Shown here one piece after another: positions 36,052 to 45,451 of a DNA stretch of 64,000 nucleotides. The DNA is from an uncultured Psychroserpens sp. (GTDB lineage Bacteria > Bacteroidota > Bacteroidia > Flavobacteriales > Flavobacteriaceae), in contig CANKZZ010000003.1 in NCBI GenBank assembly GCA_947488655.1, positions 1-64,000 on the forward strand, read 5' to 3'. The notes under the pieces were generated by a model. The model did not search any database. It was not told the origin of the DNA and saw only the letters and a list, made by a program, of their open reading frames with translations. A program made the position numbers and the translations under genes. Every line of letters begins with the position of its first letter. Position 1 is the first letter of the stretch.

Positions 36052-36759
36052 ATGATTAAAACTACTACATGTATTAATTGTCTAGTAATTGGCTTTATTT
36101 TACTTTTTTCGGTAAATTCTACTGCTCAAGAATTATTAGATATTGGAGAAAAATCTGCTAAAGATTCATTATTAACGTCATCTGTAAGATCAAAAACTGC
36201 GTTTTCTGTCGCAGCAGGAAGCACACTTTTAAATGGAGATTTTAGCAATCCAGATTATGAAAATTTTCTAAAACTAGAACTCAAGCAATTTTTGTCTTCT
36301 AGTTTTGCTATAAGTGGAAATCTCAAAAAATTCGATATTGAAAACTATGATTTTGACGAAAATGGTTTTCTTTCTGGAGACTTAAATTTTGAGTGGTATC
36401 TTTTTCCGAAGAAAAAATTAACACCATACATTTATGCAGGACCAGGTGTATTGATTTCAAATGATTTTGATGACAAAAACTATAAGGTACAAGGAGGATT
36501 AGGATTAGATTTTTTAGTCACTAATTGGTTGAGCTTAGTTGGATCGTTAGAGGCTAATTATATATACGATGAGCAAAAAGGTTCTAATTTACTTCAAGAG
36601 GCAGATGGATTGTATTATAATGCAACAATAGGTCTTCAGTTTTACTTCGGAAATTGTAAAAACTCTGCACCTAAAGTACCAAAAGCTAAAAAATCAAAAA
36701 CGGTTAAAGAACAGTCTTCAATCATTCAATCAAATTGGATTGGAAGAACCAAATTATAG
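36052..36759 (+). CDS. Predicted outer-membrane beta-barrel protein, paralogue A
   Basis: A 235-aa exported protein with a signal peptide (about 1-24, ending STAQE). I choose the ATG at 36052 over the GTG at 36046. The mature part has barrel-like strands with the motif AAGSTLLNGDFSNPDYE, then YIYAGPGVL and VQGGLGLDFLV, then IGLQFYFG near the end, followed by a Lys-rich tail. It is clearly related to the protein encoded at 37356. Function unknown; size and pattern suggest an OmpA-barrel-like protein. Two dispersed words occur (36414 and 36645). Confidence 0.75.
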   Translation: MIKTTTCINCLVIGFILLFSVNSTAQELLDIGEKSAKDSLLTSSVRSKTAFSVAAGSTLLNGDFSNPDYENFLKLELKQFLSSSFAISGNLKKFDIENYDFDENGFLSGDLNFEWYLFPKKKLTPYIYAGPGVLISNDFDDKNYKVQGGLGLDFLVTNWLSLVGSLEANYIYDEQKGSNLLQEADGLYYNATIGLQFYFGNCKNSAPKVPKAKKSKTVKEQSSIIQSNWIGRTKL

Positions 36760-36966
36760 CAGTTTAAAATTAGAGATTTAACTATAAAATCTGTTATTAA
36801 AATGTTAAGAGAATGTTAGTAGATACGTAGCTTCACGTATGGGTTTTGTTAAAAAATGTATTTCACCGAATTATTATATCAAGTAAACGAATATATAGTT
36901 AAAGCTTCATAAACACTAGGTTAATAGCGTATATTTGTAGTGCTATTAATCAATTTTTATAATAAA
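36760..36966. other. Intergenic region before the 46-aa gene
   Basis: About 200 bp, AT-rich. The only recognisable element is the -7 box TATATTTG at 36930-36937. Confidence 0.5.
36930..36937 (+). promoter_or_regulatory. -7 element of the 46-aa secreted peptide gene
   Basis: TATATTTG matches TAnnTTTG, 29 bases before the ATG. Confidence 0.5.
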
Positions 36967-37107
36967 ATGAAGAAGTTACTTATAAGCGTTGCTGCACTTA
37001 TGTTTGCAACCTTATTATTCTCTCAAGACGAAGCTAACGATGTTAAAGATGATTTAACTCAAGAAAATATCGTTAAAACCGAAGCGAGATTCCAAGCAGA
37101 ATCTTAA
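36967..37107 (+). CDS. Small secreted peptide (46 aa)
   Basis: A short gene with its own promoter and its own strong terminator, which argues that it is real. The product has a clear signal peptide (MKKLLISVAALMFATLLFSQ) and a 26-residue acidic mature part (DEANDVKDDLTQENIVKTEA, ending RFQAES). It lies between two paralogous barrel genes. Many Flavobacteriaceae seem to have small exported peptides of this layout; I know of no function. Confidence 0.65.
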   Translation: MKKLLISVAALMFATLLFSQDEANDVKDDLTQENIVKTEARFQAES

Positions 37108-37156
37108 ATGATTCTTTTAGTATAACGAATACGTTTGATATTGTTCACAATATCAA

Positions 37157-37200
37157 CAAAAGACAAATAAGTTTTTTAAAATTTATTTGTCTTTTTTTTT
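37157..37200 (+). terminator. Rho-independent terminator of the 46-aa gene
   Basis: AAAAGACAAATAA pairs with TTATTTGTCTTTT and is followed by a long T run. Confidence 0.88.
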
Positions 37201-37355
37201 GTGCTAATAATTAAATTTCTACAAAACTTTAACTCGTTGATAATTAATTTTTTATATTGCCAGCCCTTTAAAACTATTAAAGAGTAGTAGTCTCCCAAAC
37301 CTTTTGAGCCTAAGCCATTTTGTTATTGGTATTTTAATAACCAAAACAAAATTTA

Positions 37356-38036
37356 ATGATAGCGCAGCATAACTATTTAAAATTAATAATTATTGTAATC
37401 TATTTAATAGGATATCAATCATTTTCTCAAAATGAAATTGAGACACCAAAGCTTAAAACAAAATTTTATGACATTAGAGGTACAAATGCCTTTGATGTGT
37501 CTTTAGGTACCTCAGTAATAAATGGAGATTTAAGCAACCCTCAATTTGAAATTTATAGTCACTTTGGTTACAAAAGACATTTAACTCCGCACCTTGCTTT
37601 AGATTTTGGCTACCATAAATTTAATTTGGCATATTTAGATCAATATAATGAAGGCTTTATGTCTTTTGATTTTAACGTAGAATTAGTGCTTGCACCACAT
37701 CATAAATTTTCGCCATTCATTTTTGTTGGAGCAGGATACAATGCATCAAATCATTTTAGGCAAACTGCGCCAAAAGTTCAAGGAGGTATGGGTTTAGAAT
37801 GTATTGTATTTAATCAATTGGCAATAAAATTATATACAGATTATAATTATGTGGCAAGTGATACTTTGGATGCGCTAGAGGCAGGATCATCAGACGATAC
37901 CTATTTTAGAATTGCATTTGGTATTAATTATTATTTTGGTGGTGCAGATGTAAAAGCAAAACGTGTAAAAGATCATGCCACAGAGATTAAAACAAATTCT
38001 ATAACTGATGATGAAAATAGACTAAAATTGTTTTAA
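37356..38036 (+). CDS. Predicted outer-membrane beta-barrel protein, paralogue B
   Basis: A 226-aa relative of paralogue A at 36052. It has a signal peptide (about 1-25, ending SFSQ) and the shared segment SLGTSVINGDLSNPQFE. It also shares FIFVGAGYN, VQGGMGLECIV, and a final strand FGINYYFG followed by a Lys-rich tail. The pair arose by duplication, although the genes are separated by the 46-aa peptide gene. Function unknown; barrel prediction is from the strand pattern only. Its stop lies 7 bases before the -7 element of the next gene. Confidence 0.75.
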   Translation: MIAQHNYLKLIIIVIYLIGYQSFSQNEIETPKLKTKFYDIRGTNAFDVSLGTSVINGDLSNPQFEIYSHFGYKRHLTPHLALDFGYHKFNLAYLDQYNEGFMSFDFNVELVLAPHHKFSPFIFVGAGYNASNHFRQTAPKVQGGMGLECIVFNQLAIKLYTDYNYVASDTLDALEAGSSDDTYFRIAFGINYYFGGADVKAKRVKDHATEIKTNSITDDENRLKLF

Positions 38037-38043
38037 CAATTCT

Positions 38044-38051
38044 TATTTTTG
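38044..38051 (+). promoter_or_regulatory. -7 element of the PurM-like gene
   Basis: TATTTTTG matches TAnnTTTG. It overlaps the possible GTG start at 38051, so translation must start at the ATG at 38069. Confidence 0.55.
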
Positions 38052-38068
38052 TGACTCAACGCAAACCT

Positions 38069-39247
38069 ATGAGTCAAGATATTAGTAAACGCTATGCACA
38101 AAGAGGTGTTTCAGCTTCAAAAGAAGATGTACATAATGCTATTAAAAATATAGATAAGGGATTGTTTCCTAAAGCATTTTGTAAAATAGTACCAGATTAT
38201 TTAACTAACGATGATGATTACTGTTTAATCATGCATGCAGATGGAGCTGGCACAAAAAGCTCACTAGCATATATGTATTGGAAAGAAACTGGAGACCTAT
38301 CAGTCTGGAAAGGTATTGCACAAGATGCCCTCATTATGAATATTGACGATTTACTCTGCGTTGGCGCAACAGATAATATTATGCTGTCCTCCACAATTGG
38401 TCGTAATAAAAGCTTAATTACTGGTGAAGTGCTCTCTGCAATAATTAATGGTACAGAGGAGCTTATTAAAGATTTAAAATCATTTGGTGTTACCATACAC
38501 TCTACAGGTGGGGAAACTGCAGATGTAGGTGATTTAGTGCGCACAATTATAGTTGATTCTACAGTAACAGCACGTATGAAGCGTAGCGATGTCATTGATA
38601 ATGCAAATATTAAAGCAGGAGACGTTATCGTTGGTTTAGAAAGTTTTGGTCAAGCTACTTATGAGACTCAATATAATGGTGGCATGGGAAGTAATGGGTT
38701 AACATCTGCTCGTCATGATGTGTTTCATAAATACTTGGCAACAAAATATCCTGAGAGTTTTGATGCATCTGTACCAGAAGATTTAGTGTATTCTGGGCAA
38801 ATAAAATTAACAGACAATGTTGAGGATTCTCCAATAGATGCTGGTCAATTAGTACTATCACCAACAAGAACTTACGCTCCAATCATAAAAGAGATCCTAT
38901 CTCGTTTTTCTTCGGAAAATTTACATGGTATGGTACATTGCTCTGGTGGAGCACAAACTAAAATACTCCATTTTATAGATAATTTACATATTGTAAAAGA
39001 TAATATGTTTAACATTCCACCGTTATTCAAATTAATTCAAGAACAGTCAAAAACCGATTGGAAAGAGATGTATCAAGTCTTTAACTGTGGTCATCGTATG
39101 GAATTATACGTTACGCCAGAGATTGCAAATGATATCATCGAGATTTCAAAGTCCTTTAATGTAGATGCTAAAATTATTGGTCGCGTAGAGGATGCTGAAG
39201 TAAAAAAGTTGACAATTAAAAGTGAATTTGGATTATTTGAATATTAA
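38069..39247 (+). CDS. purM: PurM-like AIR synthase (phosphoribosylformylglycinamidine cyclo-ligase)
   Basis: A 392-aa protein of the PurM superfamily, the Bacteroidota form that is longer than the usual 345 aa. Motifs: KRYAQRGVSASKEDV, the ATP-binding HADGAGTKSSLAYMYW, DDLLCVGA (Asp-rich metal site), HSTGGETADVGD and HCSGGAQTKI. It should make aminoimidazole ribotide in purine synthesis. I choose the ATG at 38069 because the -7 box overlaps the upstream GTG. It carries one CTTCGGAA word. Confidence 0.9.
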   Translation: MSQDISKRYAQRGVSASKEDVHNAIKNIDKGLFPKAFCKIVPDYLTNDDDYCLIMHADGAGTKSSLAYMYWKETGDLSVWKGIAQDALIMNIDDLLCVGATDNIMLSSTIGRNKSLITGEVLSAIINGTEELIKDLKSFGVTIHSTGGETADVGDLVRTIIVDSTVTARMKRSDVIDNANIKAGDVIVGLESFGQATYETQYNGGMGSNGLTSARHDVFHKYLATKYPESFDASVPEDLVYSGQIKLTDNVEDSPIDAGQLVLSPTRTYAPIIKEILSRFSSENLHGMVHCSGGAQTKILHFIDNLHIVKDNMFNIPPLFKLIQEQSKTDWKEMYQVFNCGHRMELYVTPEIANDIIEISKSFNVDAKIIGRVEDAEVKKLTIKSEFGLFEY

Positions 39248-39280
39248 TCTTTAAACTAACCGATATAAATTTTTTTTTAG

Positions 39281-40225
39281 ATGAAAAGAGCTGCATGCAT
39301 TCTATTTGTGCTGTCAATTCAATTAATAAACGCCCAAACAGATTCTATAAACACTGTTGCGCCATTATATAAGTGGAATCAAACTAATAAAGCAGGATTA
39401 GATATTAGCGAAGTTACATTTGTAAACTGGAATGCTGGTGGTAGTAATTCTATATCTGCATTAGTAAATGTACTCTCTGCATTAAATTACAATGATCTAT
39501 ATTATAAATGGAAAAATTCGGCACGCTTACGCTATGGTATTAACAAGCAAGAAAACCAGAGGCTTAGAAAAACAGAAGATGAGTTAGAACTCATATCTAC
39601 AATAGGTTATAGAAATGACACCATTACTAACTGGTATTTTTCTGGACGCTTTAATTTTAAGACACAACTATCTAATGGGTATAATTATCCAGATAGAGAT
39701 AATCCTATATCTAAATTTATGGCTCCTGGTTATATGTTTTTTGGAGGAGGAGCAGAGTATGGTAAAAATTTAGATAAGTTTTCTATATATCTATCTCCTT
39801 TAACCATTAAAGCTACATTTGTTTTAGATGAAAAATTATCAAATGCAGGTTCATTTGGTGTAGAACCAGCTGTTTTTGACGCAGATGGAAATATGATTGA
39901 AAGTGGTGAGCGCGTGCGAACAGAAATGGGAATTTTAGTAACTAATAGTTATGAAACTAATCTTTTTGAAAATATTAATTTAAAAAACAGACTTAGTTTT
40001 TATACAGATTATTTAGATCAATTTGGCAATATTGATGTAGACTGGGAAATTGTTTTCGATTTTACAGTAAACCAATATGTAAAAGCAACCTTAGGTTCTC
40101 ATTTAAGGTATGATGATAATATTAAAACATTAGTAGCCACAAATGTAGAAAATGAGTTTGAAGAGCGTGGAGCTAAAGTGCAATGGAAACAACTTTTAGG
40201 AGTAGGTGTGATTGTAGATTTTTAG
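39281..40225 (+). CDS. DUF3078 protein, predicted outer-membrane barrel
   Basis: A 314-aa exported protein with a signal peptide (1-18, ending INAQ). It has the DUF3078 signature NKAGLDISEVTFVNWNAGGSNSIS followed by paired barrel strands and a region LSNGYNYPDRDNPISKFMAP. Family members in Bacteroidota are thought to be outer-membrane proteins; the function is not known. It starts 33 bp after the PurM-like gene and may share its transcript. Confidence 0.85.
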   Translation: MKRAACILFVLSIQLINAQTDSINTVAPLYKWNQTNKAGLDISEVTFVNWNAGGSNSISALVNVLSALNYNDLYYKWKNSARLRYGINKQENQRLRKTEDELELISTIGYRNDTITNWYFSGRFNFKTQLSNGYNYPDRDNPISKFMAPGYMFFGGGAEYGKNLDKFSIYLSPLTIKATFVLDEKLSNAGSFGVEPAVFDADGNMIESGERVRTEMGILVTNSYETNLFENINLKNRLSFYTDYLDQFGNIDVDWEIVFDFTVNQYVKATLGSHLRYDDNIKTLVATNVENEFEERGAKVQWKQLLGVGVIVDF

Positions 40226-40228
40226 GTT

Positions 40229-40519
40229 TTATATAAACCCTTTTATTAAAAATAGAAAAGTACTCGTTAATGTACAGTCTATTAAAAATATCACAGTAAA
40301 AAATTTAATGTTAGATACACCACGTATTTTGTAAAACCGTAAACGTTGTCTTACCTTTCTGTCACTTATTAAAAACCATAATACAAAGATTAAAAATAGC
40401 TTTGTAGATAGTGCTAAAATAAGTTCAGGATTAATTATTGTTATCGCTAGGGTAACAATAAAAGACCAAAAGGCCATAGATTTATAATAGTTTAGTATAG
40501 ATAAGACTTGCTTGCGCAT
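40229..40519 (-). CDS. Small three-helix membrane protein
   Basis: A 96-aa hypothetical protein with three predicted membrane segments (about residues 15-36, 34-52 and 73-92) and a basic loop SDRKVRQRLRFYKIRG between the last two. It converges on the DUF3078 gene with 3 bp between the stops. I do not recognise the family. Confidence 0.6.
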   Translation of the reverse strand: MRKQVLSILNYYKSMAFWSFIVTLAITIINPELILALSTKLFLIFVLWFLISDRKVRQRLRFYKIRGVSNIKFFTVIFLIDCTLTSTFLFLIKGFI

Positions 40520-40600
40520 AAATTAATAACGTTAAACTTATAGATAATATTTTTCAAAAGAGTAACAAATTAATCAGTACTACAAATCCATAAATTATCG

Positions 40601-40608
40601 TATTTTTG
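40601..40608 (+). promoter_or_regulatory. -7 element of prfA
   Basis: TATTTTTG matches TAnnTTTG, 23 bases before the ATG. Confidence 0.5.
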
Positions 40609-40630
40609 AATCACAATTTTTAGAAGATAG

Positions 40631-41707
40631 ATGTTAGAGAAATTACAAATAGTAAAACAGCGTTTTGATGAGGTAAGTGATTTAATCATTCAGCCAGATA
40701 TAATAACAGATCAAAAGCGTTATGTTGCTTTAAATAAAGAATATAAAGATTTACGTTTATTAATGGATAAACGTGAAGAATATATCGAACTTACAGACAA
40801 TTTAAAAGAAGCTGAAGAAATTATAGCAGATGGCAGCGATCCAGAAATGGTTGAAATGGCTAAAATGCAATATGACGAGGCTAAAGTTGGTATCCCTAAG
40901 TTAGAAGATGATATTAGAGTTCTATTAATACCAAAAGATCCTGAAGACGCTAAAAATGCAGTAGTAGAATTACGTGCAGGAACAGGTGGAGATGAAGCCA
41001 GTATATTTGCGGGAGATCTTTATAGAATGTATACCAAATATTGCGAAAGTAAAGGCTGGAAAGTTGATACTGTAGATTATAGCGAAGGAACTAATGGAGG
41101 TTTTAAAGAAATCCAATTTGAGGTATCTGGTGAAGATGTCTACGGAACTTTAAAATTTGAAGCAGGTGTGCATCGTGTACAACGTGTACCACAAACCGAA
41201 ACTCAAGGTCGTGTTCACACAAGTGCTGCCACATGTATGGTATTTCCTGAAGCCGAAGAATTTGATGTAGAAATAGATCCAAAAGATGTGAGAATAGATT
41301 TTTTCTGTTCATCTGGTCCAGGAGGGCAATCTGTAAATACAACATACTCTGCTGTACGTTTAACCCATGAGCCTACAGGATTAGTAGCGCAATGTCAAGA
41401 TCAAAAATCGCAGCATAAAAATAAGGAGAAAGCCTTTAAGGTATTACGATCTCGTTTATATGAGATGGAATTAGCAAAAAAGAATGCTGAAGATGCCGAA
41501 AAACGTGGTTCTATGGTAAGCTCAGGAGATAGAAGTGCTAAGATTAGAACTTATAATTATTCTCAAGGTCGTGTAACAGATCACAGAATTGGTTTAACAT
41601 TATATGATTTACAAAATATCATTAATGGCGATATTCAAAAAATAATAGACGAACTTATGTTAGCCGAAAATACTGAAAAGTTAAAAGCTAGTGACGAACA
41701 TTTATAA
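40631..41707 (+). CDS. prfA: Peptide chain release factor 1
   Basis: RF1 ends translation at UAA and UAG. The 358-aa protein has the catalytic GGQ at residues 231-233 inside [20 protein letters not shown]. It also has the conserved segments [19 protein letters not shown] and [20 protein letters not shown]. Length is normal. A small GAAA-loop hairpin follows the stop. Confidence 0.96.
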   Translation: MLEKLQIVKQRFDEVSDLIIQPDIITDQKRYVALNKEYKDLRLLMDKREEYIELTDNLKEAEEIIADGSDPEMVEMAKMQYDEAKVGIPKLEDDIRVLLIPKDPEDAKNAVVELRAGTGGDEASIFAGDLYRMYTKYCESKGWKVDTVDYSEGTNGGFKEIQFEVSGEDVYGTLKFEAGVHRVQRVPQTETQGRVHTSAATCMVFPEAEEFDVEIDPKDVRIDFFCSSGPGGQSVNTTYSAVRLTHEPTGLVAQCQDQKSQHKNKEKAFKVLRSRLYEMELAKKNAEDAEKRGSMVSSGDRSAKIRTYNYSQGRVTDHRIGLTLYDLQNIINGDIQKIIDELMLAENTEKLKASDEHL

Positions 41708-41715
41708 TAATTAAA

Positions 41716-41735
41716 ATTCCTGCGAAAGCGGGAAT
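41716..41735. repeat. Short hairpin after prfA
   Basis: ATTCCTGC pairs with GCGGGAAT (one G-U pair) around a GAAA tetraloop. Hairpins of this sequence type are, from memory, frequent intergenic repeats in Bacteroidota; only this copy is in the window. It may act as a weak terminator. Confidence 0.5.
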
Positions 41736-41744
41736 CTTTATTTT

Positions 41745-42425
41745 ATGAAGAAAAAAATTACATATCTTCTCATTGTTATGGTAATTATATTTGGTGTAGC
41801 TAGACTCACTGGTATGATTTCATATTATAATATTGCGTCAACTGGTACAGAGCCAAACTTAAAATTAAATTCTCATTTTGTTGGTTCTAATTTAATAACT
41901 CCAAAAAGATTAGATTTTGCATATTATAACTCCGTTAATGAGCAATTTGGTAAAATGACGATTATACAAAGACTTATTGCCTTGCCTAACGATGTTGTGA
42001 GATGTGTTGATGGAAAGTTTTTTGTAAACGATAAAAATATAGATAATGCTTTAAGCTTACGCTACTCTTACAAATTAAGTAAAGAAGACTTTAATACACA
42101 TATCATAAATGATTTTGTTGATGATGAATCATTCTATGCTTATCCAACAAGTAGTGATTCTATAGTCGCTTTCTTAGACGAAGATTATGTTAAAGATTTA
42201 ACCTTTAATTTAAAGCGGGAATTATCACATGATTCTTCAAATTTATCTAAAGACATTAAATCCAAAACAAATCTTTCTTGGACAATCAATAACTTTGGAC
42301 CAATAACTATTCCTGCAGGTAAATATTTTTTTGTAGGAGATAATAGAGATAACTCGTTAGATTCTAGGTATAGTGGATTTGTGGATGAAGAAGACATTAA
42401 AGGTGCTTTACTATTTCAATTTTAG
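41745..42425 (+). CDS. S26 signal-peptidase homologue, probably inactive
   Basis: A 226-aa protein with one N-terminal membrane helix (about 5-24). Three S26 boxes can be aligned: STGTEPNLK (32-40), [14 protein letters not shown] (72-85) and the well-kept [15 protein letters not shown]. In active LepB the first box is S-M-x-P and the second K-R-x-x-x-L-P. Here the nucleophile position is Gly 34 and the general-base Lys position is Gln 75. Both catalytic residues seem to be lost. It may be a pseudoenzyme. It lies between prfA and pyrF. Confidence 0.75.
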   Translation: MKKKITYLLIVMVIIFGVARLTGMISYYNIASTGTEPNLKLNSHFVGSNLITPKRLDFAYYNSVNEQFGKMTIIQRLIALPNDVVRCVDGKFFVNDKNIDNALSLRYSYKLSKEDFNTHIINDFVDDESFYAYPTSSDSIVAFLDEDYVKDLTFNLKRELSHDSSNLSKDIKSKTNLSWTINNFGPITIPAGKYFFVGDNRDNSLDSRYSGFVDEEDIKGALLFQF

Positions 42426-42466
42426 CGTATTGCTCCAAACAAAAACAACTTAACAATTATAATACA

Positions 42467-43282
42467 TTGACAACACAACAACTCATACAGCAAATTAAAA
42501 AAAAGAACTCTTTTCTTTGTGTAGGATTAGATGTAGACTTAGATAAAATTCCACAGCATTTATTAAAAGAAGAAGATCCAATTTTTGCTTTTAATAAAGC
42601 AATCATAGATGCTACACATCATTTGTGTGTGGCTTATAAACCAAACACTGCTTTTTACGAAGCATATGGTCTTAAAGGTTGGAAAGCGTTGAGTAAAACA
42701 ATATTGTATCTCAATGAAAAATATCCAGAAATTTTTACCATTGCAGATGCCAAACGTGGAGATATTGGTAATACAAGTACAATGTACGCTAAAGCTTTTT
42801 TCGAAGATTTAGCTTTTGATAGTGTTACAATTGCACCATATATGGGAAAAGATTCTGTAGAACCTTTTTTGGCGTTTAAAGATAAACATACCATTATGTT
42901 AGCGCTTACATCTAATGAAGGTGCTTTTGATTTTCAAACTAAAAATTTAGAAGGTAAAGAGTTGTATAAACAAGTTCTAGAAACTTCAAAATCTTGGAAA
43001 AATTCTGAAAATTTAATGTATGTAGTGGGTGCTACAAAGGCAGAGTATCTCGCAGAAATTAGAACTATAATTCCAGATAGTTTTTTATTAGTTCCTGGAG
43101 TAGGCGCACAAGGCGGAAATCTTCAAGAAGTATGTAAATATGGTATGAATGACTCTGTTGGTTTATTAATAAACTCTTCGAGAGGAATAATTTATGCAGC
43201 TCAAAACGAATACTTTGCAGAGGCAGCAGCTCAAAAGGCTAAGGAGCTTCAAGAACAAATGGCAATAATTCTTAATCCATAA
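42467..43282 (+). CDS. pyrF: Orotidine 5'-phosphate decarboxylase
   Basis: PyrF makes UMP from OMP, the last step of pyrimidine synthesis. The 271-aa protein is the longer type (PyrF group 2). It has [14 protein letters not shown] at the start, the catalytic [11 protein letters not shown] (about residues 91-101) and VPGVGAQGG in the phosphate site. Translation begins at TTG (42467), which gives the usual N-terminus [16 protein letters not shown]; no ATG is in reach. Confidence 0.95.
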   Translation: MTTQQLIQQIKKKNSFLCVGLDVDLDKIPQHLLKEEDPIFAFNKAIIDATHHLCVAYKPNTAFYEAYGLKGWKALSKTILYLNEKYPEIFTIADAKRGDIGNTSTMYAKAFFEDLAFDSVTIAPYMGKDSVEPFLAFKDKHTIMLALTSNEGAFDFQTKNLEGKELYKQVLETSKSWKNSENLMYVVGATKAEYLAEIRTIIPDSFLLVPGVGAQGGNLQEVCKYGMNDSVGLLINSSRGIIYAAQNEYFAEAAAQKAKELQEQMAIILNP

Positions 43283-43320
43283 ACGTCATAGCTCAAAAGC
43301 ATGACTTGGCTATCGCTATA

Positions 43321-44097
43321 ATGAAGCACCAAGACCAACTCAAAAGAATTTTAGAAATAAGAACGACTCCAAAACGTATTGTATCCTTAGTACCTTCGCA
43401 AACCGAGTTGCTTGTTGATTTAGGTTTAGAGTCTCATATCGTTGGTGTAACAAAATTTTGTGTTCATCCTTCTTTTCTTCGGAAAAACAAAAGCATTGTT
43501 GGTGGTACTAAGCAGGTTCATTATGATAAGATCGAAAGCTTAAATCCAGACATTATTCTTTGTAATAAAGAAGAGAATACTAAGGAAATGATTCTTGAAT
43601 TAGAGAAAATTGCTCCAGTTCATATAAGTGATATTTACAATTTAGACGATGCTTTAGAGCTTATAATGATGTACGGTTTTTTATTTTCCGTAGAAAAAAA
43701 AGCAGAGCAGCTAATTAAAATTATTAGTAATGCCTATAAAGATTTTTGTCTGTTTATAAAAGATAGACCAAAGCTTAAAGTCGTTTATTTTATTTGGAAA
43801 AATCCTTGGATGGTAGCTGCGAAACATACGTTTATTAATGAGATGTTAGAGCTTAATAATTTTGATAATACATTTAGCATTTTAGAGCGCTATCCTGAAA
43901 TTCAATTAGATGCTATAGATAAAAATATAGATATATTGCTATTGTCTAGCGAGCCATATCCTTTTAAAAACAAGCATGTTAATTCATTACAATTAAAATT
44001 TCCTGAAAGCAAAGTAATTTTGGTAGATGGAGAGTACTTTTCTTGGTATGGTTCTCGCTTAAAACATGCATTTAATTATTTTAAAACGCTGCATTAA
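43321..44097 (+). CDS. BtuF-like periplasmic-type binding protein (helical backbone metal receptor)
   Basis: A 258-aa protein of the BtuF/TroA-like fold. It has IVSLVPSQTELLVDLGLESHIVGVTKFC near the start, SIVGGTKQVHYDKIESLNPDIILC, and the long backbone helix in the middle. I start at the ATG at 43321 rather than the TTG at 43306. No signal peptide is evident, which is unusual for a binding protein. No transport genes are adjacent. Related proteins bind cobalamin or iron-siderophores. One CTTCGGAA word (43477) uses a CGG Arg codon. Confidence 0.82.
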   Translation: MKHQDQLKRILEIRTTPKRIVSLVPSQTELLVDLGLESHIVGVTKFCVHPSFLRKNKSIVGGTKQVHYDKIESLNPDIILCNKEENTKEMILELEKIAPVHISDIYNLDDALELIMMYGFLFSVEKKAEQLIKIISNAYKDFCLFIKDRPKLKVVYFIWKNPWMVAAKHTFINEMLELNNFDNTFSILERYPEIQLDAIDKNIDILLLSSEPYPFKNKHVNSLQLKFPESKVILVDGEYFSWYGSRLKHAFNYFKTLH

Positions 44098-44308
44098 AAT
44101 CGTTAGAATTGTATTTTTTAAGATTTAATATTTTTTGTTTTAATTTTTTAGCTTCATGAAATAATGTATCGCTCAAACTTCGGTCTGTTTGTTCTACATT
44201 ATATGCCTTTTCTATAAAATTAGAATACTTATTCTCTAAATCTTCTAGATTGACTACTTTACTTGGATTTGGTCTAATTTTGCCTACTTTACAAAAATGT
44301 GAATTCAT
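44081..44308 (-). CDS. Small helical protein, Lacal_2735-like
   Basis: A 75-aa protein. The segment LEDLENKYSNFIEKAYNVEQ, then TDRSLSDTLFHEAKKLKQKI, resembles the short Lacal_2735 proteins of Flavobacteriaceae (pattern LxxKYxxLxxEAxxLSxxDRxxSDxxxxEAxxIxxxI). It would form a helical hairpin. Function unknown. Its 3' end overlaps the converging BtuF-like gene by 17 bp. Confidence 0.6.
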   Translation of the reverse strand: MNSHFCKVGKIRPNPSKVVNLEDLENKYSNFIEKAYNVEQTDRSLSDTLFHEAKKLKQKILNLKKYNSNDFNAAF

Positions 44309-44441
44309 AACAACTTGCTTTTAAACTATATATACGTTGCAAATATGCTTTTTAGACTTGACTTAAAGGTTAAATAAATGTAAAATATATGTTGTTTCTA
44401 TTTGTTACAAAATGTTGTAGATTTTAAAGAACAGGTATAAA

Positions 44442-44472
44442 AAAAATCGACCTAAATAATAGATCGATTTTT
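44442..44472. terminator. Bidirectional terminator-like hairpin
   Basis: AAAAATCGA pairs with TCGATTTTT over a 13-base loop. It sits between the divergently placed 75-aa gene and the end of the DUF4197 gene, so it most likely ends the latter. Confidence 0.55.
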
Positions 44473-44585
44473 TGACAAACTTTCCTAATTCAAATAAATA
44501 AAGTGTATACTAACTAACACTGCAAATATCTATTAATTAGTCGTGTTTTATGTTATGAGAATATTAGCGAATTATTAAGAATTGC

Positions 44586-45296
44586 TTAATCCTGTAATGC
44601 AAAAACCTTTTTTAATAAATCTGTACTTCTAGACGAGACTTTGTTTCTAATCTCATTTTCTTCAACAGCAATCATTGTATAGACCCCTTTAAGCGCTTCT
44701 CCTGTTACATAATCTGTAAGATTTGGATTTACATTATTTGTGAATGGGATGGCATTATACTTATTGATTAGGTTTTCCCATATTTGATCTGCACCAACTT
44801 TTGCAAATGAGTTATTTATAACTGGTTGAAATTTATTATAAAGTTCTGTTTGTGTTTTTGAAGTTAAATACTGTGTTGCAGCATCTTTATCGCCTAATAA
44901 GATATTTTTAGCATCATCAAACGTTATGTCTTTTACTGCATTCACAAAAATAGGTGTGGCTTCGCTTACAGCATCTTCGGCAGCTCTGTTTAATACTTTT
45001 AAACCTTCATCGGCTAGATTGCCTAATCCTATATCTCTTAATCCTTTATCCACTTTTTGAAGTTCTTCTGGTAATAATATTTTTACGAGGTCATTTTTAA
45101 AAAAGCCATCCTTTTGTGTAAGCTTGCTTACTTGCTTGTCTATACCTAAATCTAAGGCTTGACGTAAGCCAGAAGCAATATCTGCATTACTCAAAACGCC
45201 TCCACCTCCTTGAGGTAAATTGTTTACAACGTCTTGTAACTCTGCGCAGGCAGTTAAACTAAAAACTGTAAATAAAACTAAAATTTTCTTGTACAT
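44586..45296 (-). CDS. DUF4197 lipoprotein
   Basis: A 236-aa protein with a lipoprotein signal (LTACAE, Cys 17) and the DUF4197 core: GLRQALDLGIDKQVSKLTQKDGFFKND, LGDKDAATQYL, and YVTGEALKGVYTMIAVEENEIR near the end. The family is all-helical and its function is not known. It is monocistronic. Confidence 0.87.
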   Translation of the reverse strand: MYKKILVLFTVFSLTACAELQDVVNNLPQGGGGVLSNADIASGLRQALDLGIDKQVSKLTQKDGFFKNDLVKILLPEELQKVDKGLRDIGLGNLADEGLKVLNRAAEDAVSEATPIFVNAVKDITFDDAKNILLGDKDAATQYLTSKTQTELYNKFQPVINNSFAKVGADQIWENLINKYNAIPFTNNVNPNLTDYVTGEALKGVYTMIAVEENEIRNKVSSRSTDLLKKVFALQD

Positions 45297-45451
45297 AGTA
45301 TGATGGTATTTGATCTAAAAAATATATTAAATTGTGATTGTAAAATTATAACTTTCTAATATTGAAATATATCATTTTAGTAAATAATTAGTATAAAATA
45401 CTATTTTAGCACAATAGTTGTTTAGTACTATTAGAATATAACATACTAAAA

